Shown: in pieces, positions 20,124 to 29,611 of the stretch
Layout: every line of letters starts with the position of its first letter
How positions within the stretch are numbered: position 1 is the first letter of the stretch
Assembly (NCBI GenBank): GCA_012837645.1
Contig: DUQU01000019.1
Location: forward strand, 1-64,000
Direction of reading: 5' to 3'
DNA from: Acholeplasmataceae bacterium
GTDB lineage: Bacteria > Bacillota_I > Bacilli_A > Acholeplasmatales > UBA5453
DNA length: 64,000 nucleotides
Notes under the pieces: model-generated
What the model was told of the DNA's origin: nothing
Database searches by the model: none
What the model saw: only the letters and a program-made list of their open reading frames with translations
Translations under genes and position numbers: made by a program

Positions 20124-21431
20124 ATGCCTTTTACAGTAGCGATAGTTGGGAAACCAAATGTAGGTAAATCAAGTTTGTTTAACCGACTTATTGGAGAAAG
20201 AAAAGCTATTACTGATGATAAGCCTGGCGTAACCCGGGATCGGATCTATGGTATTGCTAGCTGGCTTACAAAAAAATTTGCAATTATTGACACTGGGGGG
20301 ATCGAAATTGGCGATGCTCCCTTTTTAGAACAAATCCACCAACAAGCACTACTCGCGATTGAAGAAAGTGACCTAGTGCTTTTTGTCTTGGATGGTAGAA
20401 TTGGGATTGATGAAGCAGATGAATTAATAAGAAAAACATTATATCAAACTAATAAACCAGTACTTTTAGTAGTAAATAAAATCGATAGTATGGAGATGAT
20501 GGCGGAAAGTTATCAATTTTATAGTTTAGGTTTAGGCGACCCTATCCCTATTTCTACTCATCATGGTATTGGGATTGGTAACTTACTTGATAAAATTGTT
20601 TTTGAGATGAAAGACTTTAAAGAGCCTGCAAGAGAAGATTCGGTTAAACTAGCGGTAATTGGCTATCCCAATGTTGGAAAATCAACCTTAGTAAATACCA
20701 TCTTAGGAGAAGAGCGGGTAATTACCTCAAACATCCCAGGCACTACTAGAGATGCTGTCGATACTACTTTTATAAGAAATAATAAAAAGTATACAATTAT
20801 TGATACTGCTGGAATAAAAAGAAGAGGAAGAATCTATGAGTCTACCGATAAATATGCTCTTTTAAGAGCTTTAAAAGCGATCGATAGTGCTGATGTAGTG
20901 CTACTAGTTTTAGATGGTTCAAGGGCGATAATTAATCAAGATAAACACGTTGCTGGTTTAATTTTAGAATATTTAAAGGCTTGTGTAATCGTCGTTAATA
21001 AATGGGATTTAGTTTTAAAAGATACTAAAACGATGAAAGAAAAAGAAGAAGAAGTGCTAGAAGAATTTAAGTTTTTATCTTTTAGTGATGTTTGTTTTGT
21101 TTCTAGTTTGAAAAATGAAAGAATAGAAACTATTTTTAAAAGCATCGATGTCGCCTTTGAAAACTATCAAAGAAAACTTAAAACAAGTGTCTTAAATGAA
21201 TTTCTTTTAGAAGCAACCACAATCACTCCGCCAAAATTGTTTAATAAAGGAACAGCGCGCTTTAGTTATATTACACAAACGACTATTAAACCACCAACGT
21301 TTGTGATTTGGGTTAATAATTTAAATTATTTACATTTTAGTTATCAAAGATATTTAGAAAATGAGATTAGAAAAGCTTTCTTATTTAAAGGAACGCCATT
21401 AAATATTATTTATAAAAAGAAGGTGGATTAA
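20124..21431 (+). CDS. der: GTPase Der (EngA)
   Basis: Two G domains: VGKPNVGKSSLFNRL and IGYPNVGKSTLVNTI; KH-like C-terminus. Confidence 0.97.
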   Translation: MPFTVAIVGKPNVGKSSLFNRLIGERKAITDDKPGVTRDRIYGIASWLTKKFAIIDTGGIEIGDAPFLEQIHQQALLAIEESDLVLFVLDGRIGIDEADELIRKTLYQTNKPVLLVVNKIDSMEMMAESYQFYSLGLGDPIPISTHHGIGIGNLLDKIVFEMKDFKEPAREDSVKLAVIGYPNVGKSTLVNTILGEERVITSNIPGTTRDAVDTTFIRNNKKYTIIDTAGIKRRGRIYESTDKYALLRALKAIDSADVVLLVLDGSRAIINQDKHVAGLILEYLKACVIVVNKWDLVLKDTKTMKEKEEEVLEEFKFLSFSDVCFVSSLKNERIETIFKSIDVAFENYQRKLKTSVLNEFLLEATTITPPKLFNKGTARFSYITQTTIKPPTFVIWVNNLNYLHFSYQRYLENEIRKAFLFKGTPLNIIYKKKVD

Positions 21432-22432
21432 TGAAAATAACTATTATTGGGGCAGGGGCTTGGGGGACAACCTTAGCTAACTTACTGACAGACAACAATC
21501 ATCAGGTTTTAATTTATGATGTTAAAAGAACTAATGTGGATAAAATAAATGATGAGAAACTTCATCCCTTTTTCGATGTTAAAATTAACGAAACTATAAC
21601 CGCTACTAATGAGCTTATCAAGGCTTTATTGTTTTCTAATACTCTATTATTAGCTCTACCAACAAAAGTAATGCGGATAGTTTTAAGAGATATTAATAAG
21701 TTGCTAACCCAAAAAACTAATTTTATTGTGGTTTCTAAAGGATTAGAAATTACGAGTGGAAAAAGAATGAGTACTTTAGTTGAAGAGGAAATAAGTGATG
21801 CTTATTTAGGAAATTATGCTTACTTAACGGGGCCGTCTCACGCTGAAGAAGTAATCTTGAAAAAATTAACCTTATTAACAGTGGCTTCGACAAACGATAG
21901 TTTTGCTAAAACAATTCAAAAAGTGTTTTCTAATGACTCTTATCTTCGCGTTTATACGACTAATGACGTTATTGGTGCTGAAGTAGGAGGAGCGACTAAA
22001 AATGCGATTGCAGTGGTGAGTGGAATGATAACAGGCTATCAATTGGGAGAAAATGCTCGCGCCGCTTTAATTACGCGAGGTATTTTAGAGATTGCCCGAG
22101 TAGTAGAGTTTTTTGGCGGTAAGAAAGAAACAGCTTTTGGGTTAACAGGAGTAGGAGATTTAATAGTCACCGCTTCTTCAACACATTCTAGAAATTATCG
22201 GGCAGGAGTTAAGTTAGGCGAAGGATTGACAATAGAAGCAGTCTATGAAGCAGAAAAACAAACAATTGAAGGTTTAAGAGCGATTGAAGCTTTAAATCAA
22301 CTTGCAAAAAAAGAAAAATTATCTTTACCCATTATTACAACCGCTTACAAAGTAATTTTTGAAAAAATACCCTTTAAAAAGGCTATATACGGCTTACTTG
22401 CGCGAAAATTAAAAGAAGAAGAAATATTATAA
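21431..22432 (+). CDS. gpsA: Glycerol-3-phosphate dehydrogenase [NAD(P)+]
   Basis: IIGAGAWGTTLANLL, TGPSHAEEV, GLTGVGDLIVTASSTHSRNYRAG. Confidence 0.96.
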   Translation: MKITIIGAGAWGTTLANLLTDNNHQVLIYDVKRTNVDKINDEKLHPFFDVKINETITATNELIKALLFSNTLLLALPTKVMRIVLRDINKLLTQKTNFIVVSKGLEITSGKRMSTLVEEEISDAYLGNYAYLTGPSHAEEVILKKLTLLTVASTNDSFAKTIQKVFSNDSYLRVYTTNDVIGAEVGGATKNAIAVVSGMITGYQLGENARAALITRGILEIARVVEFFGGKKETAFGLTGVGDLIVTASSTHSRNYRAGVKLGEGLTIEAVYEAEKQTIEGLRAIEALNQLAKKEKLSLPIITTAYKVIFEKIPFKKAIYGLLARKLKEEEIL

Positions 22433-22500
22433 AACAATCTCTAAATAGGCTCTTAACCGCATAGTTATCACTTAAACGAGAAAAAAAACAGCTAAAAAAG

Positions 22501-22529
22501 TTGCTAGTCTAAATAAAAAGTGATATAAT
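22501..22529 (+). promoter_or_regulatory. Sigma-A type promoter for hup
   Basis: TTGCTA - 17 bp - TATAAT upstream of an AAAGGAGG RBS. Confidence 0.7.
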
Positions 22530-22559
22530 GGCGATATAAAGATATAAAGGAGGTTCATT

Positions 22560-22832
22560 ATGAACAAAACAGAATTAATTGCAATTGTTGCAGACAAAGC
22601 TGCTGTAACAAAAAAAGATGCAGAAACAGTATTAGCTGCAATCGTTGAAACTATTACAGAAACATTAGCTACTAATGAAAAAGTAGTAATTACTGGATTT
22701 GGAACTTTTGAAGTAAGACAAAGGGTAGCGAGAAGTGGAAGAGATCCAAGAACTGGAAAAGTTATTCAAATTCCAGCACAAAAAACACCAGCATTTAGAG
22801 CGGGTAAAAATTTGAAAGAATCAGTAAGATAA
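22560..22832 (+). CDS. hup: HU family DNA-binding protein
   Basis: MNKTELIAIVADKA...GFGTFEVRQRVARSGRDPRTGKVIQIPAQKTPAFRAGKNLK. Confidence 0.97.
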   Translation: MNKTELIAIVADKAAVTKKDAETVLAAIVETITETLATNEKVVITGFGTFEVRQRVARSGRDPRTGKVIQIPAQKTPAFRAGKNLKESVR

Positions 22833-22837
22833 CAAAT

Positions 22838-22860
22838 TAAGACCTTCGGGTCTTTTTTTA
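22838..22860 (+). terminator. Rho-independent terminator with UUCG tetraloop after hup
   Basis: AAGACC-TTCG-GGTCTT-TTTTTA. Confidence 0.9.
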
Positions 22861-23069
22861 TTAGAATTCTTATAAATGCAGAAAAGATGATTAAAGACCC
22901 GTTTTTAAGTGGTTTTAAAATTAATATTAAATTAAAAAGCAAGGCTCAAAGAGAAGCCTTTCTAATTTTTAAAAATGGATGGTGGCGGAACTAAAATGTT
23001 TTTTTTTTTTAAAAGCATTTTAAAATAAAACCATTTATGTTAAAATTTAAAAAATAAGGGAAGGCTAAA

Positions 23070-24557
23070 ATGCTGAAATCACTCCAGGAAAAAATTATTG
23101 AATCTTTAAAAGCAGTCTTACCAATGACAATTATCGTAACGATAATTACTTTTAGTATTGGGATTGAAATAGAACTTATTTTAGGATTTCTTTTGGGTGC
23201 TCTTTTTTTAATTATCGGCCTCGCTATTTTCTCAATTGGCGCTGAAGAATCGATGATGGCGTTAGCTTCTGATATTGGTGCTTCATTAATAAAAACAAAA
23301 AAATTAATGTTAATTGTCGGTGTAGTATTTATAGTAGGACTTTTAATTACAATTTCAGAGCCGGCTTTGTGGGTTTTAGGCGATCAATTTAAAGATGTTG
23401 TTAATCCATTAACATTTATTTTTGTAATTTCAATTGGGGTTGGTTTGTTTGTTGTTTTAGCGATTTTAAGAATTATCTTCCAGTTTTCTTTAAAGGCTTT
23501 AATAATAATTAGTTATGGGTTAGTATTTATGGTGGGAATTATTGTTTCTTTTATTAATCCTTCTTTTATTCCGATCGCTTTTGATTCTGGTGGTGCAACG
23601 ACAGGCCCGATGGCAGTTCCATTTATTATGTCGCTTGCTTATGGTTTTTCGTTAGCGAGAGTAGATAAAGCCATTGAAGAAGACTCTTTTGGACTAGTTG
23701 GTATTGCGAGTATTGGACCGATTATTGCAGTTTTACTGTTAGGATTTTTTTTCCAACCATCGGTACCATCAATCGATCTTACTTCTACTTTTCTTGATTA
23801 TTTTATTTTAAATTTATTGCAAATGTTAATTGCCATTTTACCTTTTCTAGTCTTCTTTTTTATTTTTCAAATCTTTGTTTTTAAATACACTAAAGGCAGA
23901 GTAATCAAAATAATTGTTGCTTTTTTATATGTTTATATTGGCTTAGTGATATTTTTAACAGGAGCTAATGCGGGACTCGTTAATATGGCCCATGCTTTAG
24001 GAACGTTTTTTGCAGGTTCTAAACAGGCTTGGTTAATAATCCCTTTAGGAGTCTTATTTGGATTTGTTTCCATCGCTGCTGAACCCTCGGTTATTGTTTT
24101 AAATAAGTTAGTTGAAGAAGTGTCAGGTGGGACAATTTCTAAAAAAATGATGTACATTAGCTTATCAACAGGAGTTTCCATCGCTCTAGGTTTAGCGAGT
24201 ATAAGAGTGTTAACAGGCATCAGTATTTGGTGGATTATAGGTCCAGTTTATTTAATTATTTTGGCGATGTTATTTGTGACCCCAAAGATATTTTATGCGA
24301 TTGCAATTGATTCTGGTGGTGCGGTTTCAGGAGCTTTAACATCAGCGTTTTTAATGCCATTTATTTTTGGTGCAGGTGAAGTATTAGGTGCCAATATTTT
24401 AACGGATGCTTTTGGGGTGGTTGCTTTTGTAGCGATGAGCCCACTGATTACGATTCAGATACTAGGGTTAGTTTTTAAGTTTCGTCAAAAGAGAGTTGCG
24501 AAACCGCAAGAAGAACGAGATGATAGCATTATCGAAATGGACAAAGGGGGAAAATAA
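23070..24557 (+). CDS. DUF1538 family integral membrane protein, internally duplicated
   Basis: Multi-TM protein with two copies of a DSGGA motif: AFDSGGATTGPMAVPFIMSL and AIDSGGAVSGALTSAFLMPF, plus two EPA/EPS segments (ISEPALWVLG, AAEPSVIVLN). Confidence 0.82.
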   Translation: MLKSLQEKIIESLKAVLPMTIIVTIITFSIGIEIELILGFLLGALFLIIGLAIFSIGAEESMMALASDIGASLIKTKKLMLIVGVVFIVGLLITISEPALWVLGDQFKDVVNPLTFIFVISIGVGLFVVLAILRIIFQFSLKALIIISYGLVFMVGIIVSFINPSFIPIAFDSGGATTGPMAVPFIMSLAYGFSLARVDKAIEEDSFGLVGIASIGPIIAVLLLGFFFQPSVPSIDLTSTFLDYFILNLLQMLIAILPFLVFFFIFQIFVFKYTKGRVIKIIVAFLYVYIGLVIFLTGANAGLVNMAHALGTFFAGSKQAWLIIPLGVLFGFVSIAAEPSVIVLNKLVEEVSGGTISKKMMYISLSTGVSIALGLASIRVLTGISIWWIIGPVYLIILAMLFVTPKIFYAIAIDSGGAVSGALTSAFLMPFIFGAGEVLGANILTDAFGVVAFVAMSPLITIQILGLVFKFRQKRVAKPQEERDDSIIEMDKGGK

Positions 24558-24558
24558 A

Positions 24559-24903
24559 ATGCAACTATTGCTTTTAATTACCAATCATGGTAAGGCAGAT
24601 ATTATTTTAAAAGAGTTAAATAATGATTTTGACTACATTACAAGTGGAATAACTTTTATCGGCAAAGGGACCGCACCAACTGAAATATTAGAATTTTTAT
24701 CTTTAGCAACCACTGAAAAGGATGTTTCCATGGTATTAGTTAAAGAAAGTGATTTATCTTTAATACTAAAATTGATTGAAGAAAAATTCAATTTTACTAC
24801 AAAAGGTAAAGGAGTTGCCTTTGGAATTAAATTAAGTAGTATATCGGCTAAAAATTTAGAAGTTTTGAGGAAAGAATTGCTGGGAGGTAAAAGCGATGAG
24901 TAA
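24559..24903 (+). CDS. PII-like signalling protein 1
   Basis: ~114 aa from ATG 24559; PII-like layout (LITNHGKADIILKELN...GITFIGKGTAPTEILEFL...TTKGKGVAFGIKLSSI); adjacent to DUF1538. Confidence 0.7.
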   Translation: MQLLLLITNHGKADIILKELNNDFDYITSGITFIGKGTAPTEILEFLSLATTEKDVSMVLVKESDLSLILKLIEEKFNFTTKGKGVAFGIKLSSISAKNLEVLRKELLGGKSDE

Positions 24904-25216
24904 AGAATTTGAACAATCATTAATCATCTTTATTTGCAATCATGGATTTGCATATGATGCAATGCAAGAAGCCAGAAAATCAGGAGCTAGTGGTGGGACA
25001 ATCTTACATGGTAAATCTTCTGTTACAACCGAAAAATCAGTCTTTTTTGGAATTAGATTGCATTCAGAAAAGGATTTATTATTAATTGTTTGTAGAACAT
25101 ATAAAAAAGAACGAATCATGCAAGCGCTAGTTAAAAATCACGGTGTTACAACCGCCGCTAGAGGGCTTTGTTTCTCTTTAAAAATTAGCGAAAGCATTGG
25201 CTTTACTTTTAATTAA
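24896..25216 (+). CDS. PII-like signalling protein 2
   Basis: FICNHGFAYDAMQEARKSGASGGTILHGKSS...TTAARGLCFSLKI; overlaps the preceding gene by 8 bp. Confidence 0.75.
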   Translation: MSKEFEQSLIIFICNHGFAYDAMQEARKSGASGGTILHGKSSVTTEKSVFFGIRLHSEKDLLLIVCRTYKKERIMQALVKNHGVTTAARGLCFSLKISESIGFTFN

Positions 25217-25380
25217 ATTGTAATAATTTCATCTTTAACATTATCTTTAAAATTTTCTTAGTGATAGTTTTGTCTTTAAGGTGCTTTAAACTGACTTTTT
25301 TAAAGTTAGTGTCTTAAAAAAAGAAAAATTCAGTCCTTTATCTTTTCTTATTTTAAGGTATAATTATCTTGAGGTGTGAA

Positions 25381-26316
25381 ATGGACGCTTTTTTAAAAGC
25401 CCGAGACAATGACTTGGACTTTTTTTATAAAAACCCTTTATATTTAGATATTCAAGATGAATTAGGTCATTCTTTACTTCATTATGCAATTTTAGGTAAT
25501 GCTCGTGAGGTTTTTTACTATTTGTTAAACAATAATATTAATACTAATATTGTTAATAAGAGAGGCGAAACGCCGCTCTTTGAAGCATTGCGGAAAAATA
25601 AAAAAGAAATGGTGATTAGTCTTTTAAATAAATATGCATCGGTAAATGTTTTTAATAATGAAAAGGAGTCACCACTTTTTATAGCGCTTTTTAAAGGAGA
25701 GCTGACTTTAGTGAAATTATTAATCGAAAACGGCGCCGATTACCTACATCTTAATAATAAAGGTGAATCAGCCTTGTTTGCTGCTTTAAAAGGTGGTTCT
25801 ATCGAATGTTTTAATTATTTGCTTACTTTACCTAAAATGCTTAAAAAACTTGATAAAAATGACAATACTTTGCTTCATTTAGCGAGTTCCTTTAGCAATG
25901 AACTGTTTTTAAAATATTTACTGGAAAAAGGTGAAAATCCCCATTTAGTTAATAAACATTTAGAACCTGCCATTTTTGTCGCGGCGCGTTTAAAATTAAT
26001 AAATAATGTCAAATTACTAACAAAATATGGGGCTTATATCGATGTTGTTAATAAATACGGCAATACTATTAGCGATCTTGCGCTCGAAAATGAAGACGTT
26101 GAACTTTTAGATTTTTTAACTTCTCATCGCCAGACGAGCGTTTATCGTAAAAACATTGAATCCAATCCATTAAGAGCTGCTGTTTTATTAAAAGCGGATG
26201 AAAAAATTGCTGGTTTATTATTAAAACATCCTCAAAAAAAGGATCAGTATCAACTGACCCCATTAGATTATGCTTTAAAATTAAAAAACAAACATTTAAT
26301 AAAACTATTAAAGTAG
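25381..26316 (+). CDS. Ankyrin-repeat protein
   Basis: Successive ankyrin-type repeats (DELGHSLLHYAILGNAREVFYYLLNNNINTNIVNKRGETPLFEALRKN...). ATG 25381 follows GAGGTG. Confidence 0.85.
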   Translation: MDAFLKARDNDLDFFYKNPLYLDIQDELGHSLLHYAILGNAREVFYYLLNNNINTNIVNKRGETPLFEALRKNKKEMVISLLNKYASVNVFNNEKESPLFIALFKGELTLVKLLIENGADYLHLNNKGESALFAALKGGSIECFNYLLTLPKMLKKLDKNDNTLLHLASSFSNELFLKYLLEKGENPHLVNKHLEPAIFVAARLKLINNVKLLTKYGAYIDVVNKYGNTISDLALENEDVELLDFLTSHRQTSVYRKNIESNPLRAAVLLKADEKIAGLLLKHPQKKDQYQLTPLDYALKLKNKHLIKLLK

Positions 26317-27429
26317 AAATAAAACTGCTAAAACACTAATTAAGTTAGTTAAAGCATGAACGAAAATAACAGGATAAATATTTTTATTGTTTTTTAAATA
26401 AACAAACCCTAAGGCAAAACCAGGAATGGCGTAAATGATTAAATTAACTAATAAATAAATTCCGCTTTCACCAGAAACATGAATAAGTCCGAAAACTAAA
26501 GAACTAACGATAAGAGCGACAATATCATTTTTAAAAAGCGAAAAGAAAGCTTTTCTAAAGACGAGTTCTTCGATAATGGGTGCTAAGATAACAGTAGGAA
26601 CAATCATCAAATAGGCACTACTAGAATTTAATATTTTATTAATATAAAATTGATTTAAGCTAATTATTTCTTTTGTGTTAGAAAAGTTCCTAACGACAGT
26701 TGATAAAAAGTTACTTAAAATATTACCAATCATTAAAAATAAATAACCAACAACAACCATACTAATAACAGTGAGAACTTTATGCTTTTTTAAAAGTCTA
26801 AAGTCACTAGCAAAGAAGGTTCTCGCTAAAACGAGTAAAAAGAGACTAGTGAGAAGATAGATAAGAAAGTTAATTAAAGCAGAAACACTTAGTTTTAAAC
26901 TGCGACTATTTTCAACTTGAAGGTCAAAATCATTAGCAGTTAAGTTAAAAGTAGTTAAAAAGTTGTTATTGTTGAGATTATTAATTTTTAAATAGCTTAC
27001 TTCAGCTTTAAAAAAATCGCTAATTTCATCTTCCTCAAGAGCAGTGGTATCGAGAAAAGCTTTTTTAATAGTATCCTCTAAATCAATACTATAAATAATG
27101 ACATCTTCCTGATATTTTAAATAGTTAACATTATTGTTATTGTTGCTTTCTAAAAATTCGCTTTCAAAGGCGAAAGAGATTCCGCTGTTATAAGTTAAAT
27201 AATCAATAATAGTTTCTGTCGCTGTGAAACTTTCAAAATTGTTTTTATTTAAGGAAAAAAGAAAACTTGCTAAAAGAGTACCTAAAAAGAAGATGGCGAA
27301 ATAAACTCCGATAATAATGAGGGAGGTACGCTTATTTTCCAGTGGTTTTTCAGTTTTTTTATTACTTTCATCTTCTTCGAATAAATCGTCAAAGGAAATA
27401 ATTTCTTCTCTTTCATTCATCTTGTTCAC
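26308..27429 (-). CDS. CPBP-family intramembrane metalloprotease
   Basis: Motifs EELVFRKAFF, FGLIHV and FVHALTN; multi-TM; convergent with the ankyrin gene (9-bp overlap). Confidence 0.87.
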   Translation of the reverse strand: MNKMNEREEIISFDDLFEEDESNKKTEKPLENKRTSLIIIGVYFAIFFLGTLLASFLFSLNKNNFESFTATETIIDYLTYNSGISFAFESEFLESNNNNNVNYLKYQEDVIIYSIDLEDTIKKAFLDTTALEEDEISDFFKAEVSYLKINNLNNNNFLTTFNLTANDFDLQVENSRSLKLSVSALINFLIYLLTSLFLLVLARTFFASDFRLLKKHKVLTVISMVVVGYLFLMIGNILSNFLSTVVRNFSNTKEIISLNQFYINKILNSSSAYLMIVPTVILAPIIEELVFRKAFFSLFKNDIVALIVSSLVFGLIHVSGESGIYLLVNLIIYAIPGFALGFVYLKNNKNIYPVIFVHALTNLISVLAVLFLL

Positions 27430-27501
27430 AAAGACTATTATACATCATTTGATTGAGTTTAAAAAGTAATTATGCTATTATTTTCATGAAAGAAGGGAAT
27501 T

Positions 27502-28155
27502 ATGAAAAAGACATTTTTAGTAATAGGTTTAGATGCTTTCGGTAGTGCCCTAGCATTAGAATTAGCTAATTTTGGTTACCACGTTACTGTTTTAGATCTT
27601 AACGAGGAAAAGGTTAACAAAATTGCTAATAGTGTCGAAAAAGCAATTGTTGGTGATTCAACTAATGATTTAGTGTTAAAAGAAATCGGAGCGGAACTTT
27701 TTAATCATGTTATTGTTAGTATTCCGGGTAATGTCAAAAACTCAATTTTAACGACGATGATTTTGAAAGATCTTAATGCCGCTGAAATAACAGTGAAAGT
27801 GGATGATTTATATCACGCTAAAGTTTCAGAAAAAGTCGGCGCTACTAACGTTATTGATTCGGAATCCTTGGCGGGAAGAAGACTAGCACATAAAATAATG
27901 AGCGATAATATTTTAGATTATTATCATCTTTCTGATGATTATGGTATTTATGAGTTTATTGTTGAAAATACTTTTAAAGAAGTCGCTTTAAGTGAATTTG
28001 ATCCTCGTAATAAATACGGAGTTAATATTTTATTAATTATTAGAGATGAAAAGGCGATATTAGCGAAAAAGGATTCACTCATTAAACCCTTAGATAAACT
28101 AATTGTCATTGCTAATTCTCATAAGGTTACTAAATTCGTTCATCTTTTAAAATAG
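27502..28155 (+). CDS. TrkA/KtrA-type RCK potassium channel regulatory subunit
   Basis: RCK_N (VIGLDAFGSALALELANFGYHVTVLDLNEEKVNKIA...GDSTNDLVLKEIG) and RCK_C domain. Confidence 0.88.
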   Translation: MKKTFLVIGLDAFGSALALELANFGYHVTVLDLNEEKVNKIANSVEKAIVGDSTNDLVLKEIGAELFNHVIVSIPGNVKNSILTTMILKDLNAAEITVKVDDLYHAKVSEKVGATNVIDSESLAGRRLAHKIMSDNILDYYHLSDDYGIYEFIVENTFKEVALSEFDPRNKYGVNILLIIRDEKAILAKKDSLIKPLDKLIVIANSHKVTKFVHLLK

Positions 28156-28176
28156 AGAAAGAAAGTTAAATGTGAA

Positions 28177-28788
28177 ATGATAAAAATCTTAATTGCTTCC
28201 TTAAATGAAAATAAGATTGAAGAAATAAAAGCAACTTTTAAAAACACTAAAATTGAGTTTCTTTCTTTAAGAGATTTAAAAGATGGAGAAGATCTGCAAG
28301 AAACGGGCTCGTCTTTTCAAGAAAACGCTTATTTAAAAGCGAAACACTTCGGCGATAAACACCACTTAATAACGCTTGCTGATGATTCTGGGTTAATGGT
28401 TAAAGCGCTTAATAATAGACCAGGAATTAACTCAAAAAGATATGCTGGTGATGATACTTTAAATAATCGTAAACTCTTAAAAGAATTAGCAGGAAAAAGT
28501 AGAAAAGCAGTGATGCAAACTGTCATCGCTCTTTATGATCCTAATACTAAGAAGGCTAGTTATTTTGTTGGTAAACTAAAAGTAGTTATAAGCGAAAAGC
28601 CAAAGGGAGAATATGGCTTTGGTTATGATCCGCTTTTATATTTGAAAAAGTACCAAAAAACTTTAGCAGAGTTAGAGCCAAGTTTAAAAAGAAAACTTTC
28701 CCATCGGGGGAAAGCTTTAAAGAAATTAGCAAGGAAGTTAAACAAGAAAAGAGGTAAAAATGGAAAAAAAGATTATTTTAGCGGCTAA
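28177..28788 (+). CDS. RdgB/HAM1 non-canonical purine NTP pyrophosphatase
   Basis: ASLNENKIEEIK, ADDSGLMVKALNNRPGINSKRYAG, GYDPLL. Confidence 0.92.
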   Translation: MIKILIASLNENKIEEIKATFKNTKIEFLSLRDLKDGEDLQETGSSFQENAYLKAKHFGDKHHLITLADDSGLMVKALNNRPGINSKRYAGDDTLNNRKLLKELAGKSRKAVMQTVIALYDPNTKKASYFVGKLKVVISEKPKGEYGFGYDPLLYLKKYQKTLAELEPSLKRKLSHRGKALKKLARKLNKKRGKNGKKDYFSG

Positions 28789-29611
28789 AAATTATTTAGA
28801 AAATCCCGTTATTGATTATCGTTTAATGGGTGGCATGAGTAATTATGTTGTTGTCGTTAAAGATGGAAATAAAAGATACACAACACGAGTGACAGGTGAA
28901 GACGCTCATCTTTTTGTAAGTAGAGAAGAAGAATTGTATCACTTAAAAAGAGCGGAAAAATTAAAGATCACTCCTAAAACGATTTATTTTGATTTGAAAA
29001 GTGGTGTTAAAATCACCAACTATGTTAAAGGAGAAATACTCTCTGATATGGATCCTAATAATTATTTGGAAGAGGTAAGTGCTGTTTTAAAAACCATTCA
29101 TCAAAGCCCTTTATCTAAATATGATTATAATTATTTTGAACGTCTCGAAAAGTATCAAAGTATTAATGAAAATTTAAGCCAAAATTATTATCAAACTAAA
29201 CAATTGTTAAAAGCTAAATACCAACAATATTATCAAAAAATACCACTAGTATTTACTCATGGTGATGCCCAACCATCAAACTTTATTAAAGGCGAGAAAA
29301 TGTATATAGTAGATTTTGAGTTTAGCGGTAATAATGATCCTTATTTTGATATTGCATGTTATGGTAATATCGATTTTAACCATGGTCTTAATTTGTTAAA
29401 GGTTTATTTAGGGAGAACGCCTTTAAATAGCGATTTACATCGACTTTACTATCAACGCGCTAGTCAAGCTTTACAATGGCATTTAGTAGCGCTATATAAA
29501 GATAAAATAGGATTAAGCGAGAAATTAAATATCCCTTTTAAAGCGGTCGCGGATAATTATTTAAAAGAGGCGATGACATTATTAAAAGAGTTGATAAAAT
29601 TTGAACAATAA
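28760..29611 (+). CDS. Choline kinase/aminoglycoside phosphotransferase-like kinase (LicA-like)
   Basis: VFTHGDAQPSNFI catalytic loop and YIVDFEFSGNNDPYFDIACYG. Confidence 0.85.
   Translation: MEKKIILAAKNYLENPVIDYRLMGGMSNYVVVVKDGNKRYTTRVTGEDAHLFVSREEELYHLKRAEKLKITPKTIYFDLKSGVKITNYVKGEILSDMDPNNYLEEVSAVLKTIHQSPLSKYDYNYFERLEKYQSINENLSQNYYQTKQLLKAKYQQYYQKIPLVFTHGDAQPSNFIKGEKMYIVDFEFSGNNDPYFDIACYGNIDFNHGLNLLKVYLGRTPLNSDLHRLYYQRASQALQWHLVALYKDKIGLSEKLNIPFKAVADNYLKEAMTLLKELIKFEQ

Noticed and set aside
22975-23000. GGATGGTGGCGGAAC looked like part of a tRNA or structured RNA
   Set aside because: No cloverleaf, no T-loop GGTTCRA or CCA-compatible acceptor could be found around it; kept only as a general intergenic structure finding.
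23933-24220. Minus-strand ORF inside DUF1538 gene
   Set aside because: Antisense, no RBS or family resemblance.
24633-24920. Minus-strand ORF across the PII-like genes
   Set aside because: Antisense to two supported genes.
25286-25312. ACTGACTTT-TTT-AAAGTTAGT hairpin after PII-like genes as terminator
   Set aside because: Good stem but no U-tract on either strand; not called as a terminator.
26069-26263. Minus-strand 64-aa ORF inside the ankyrin gene
   Set aside because: Antisense, no support.
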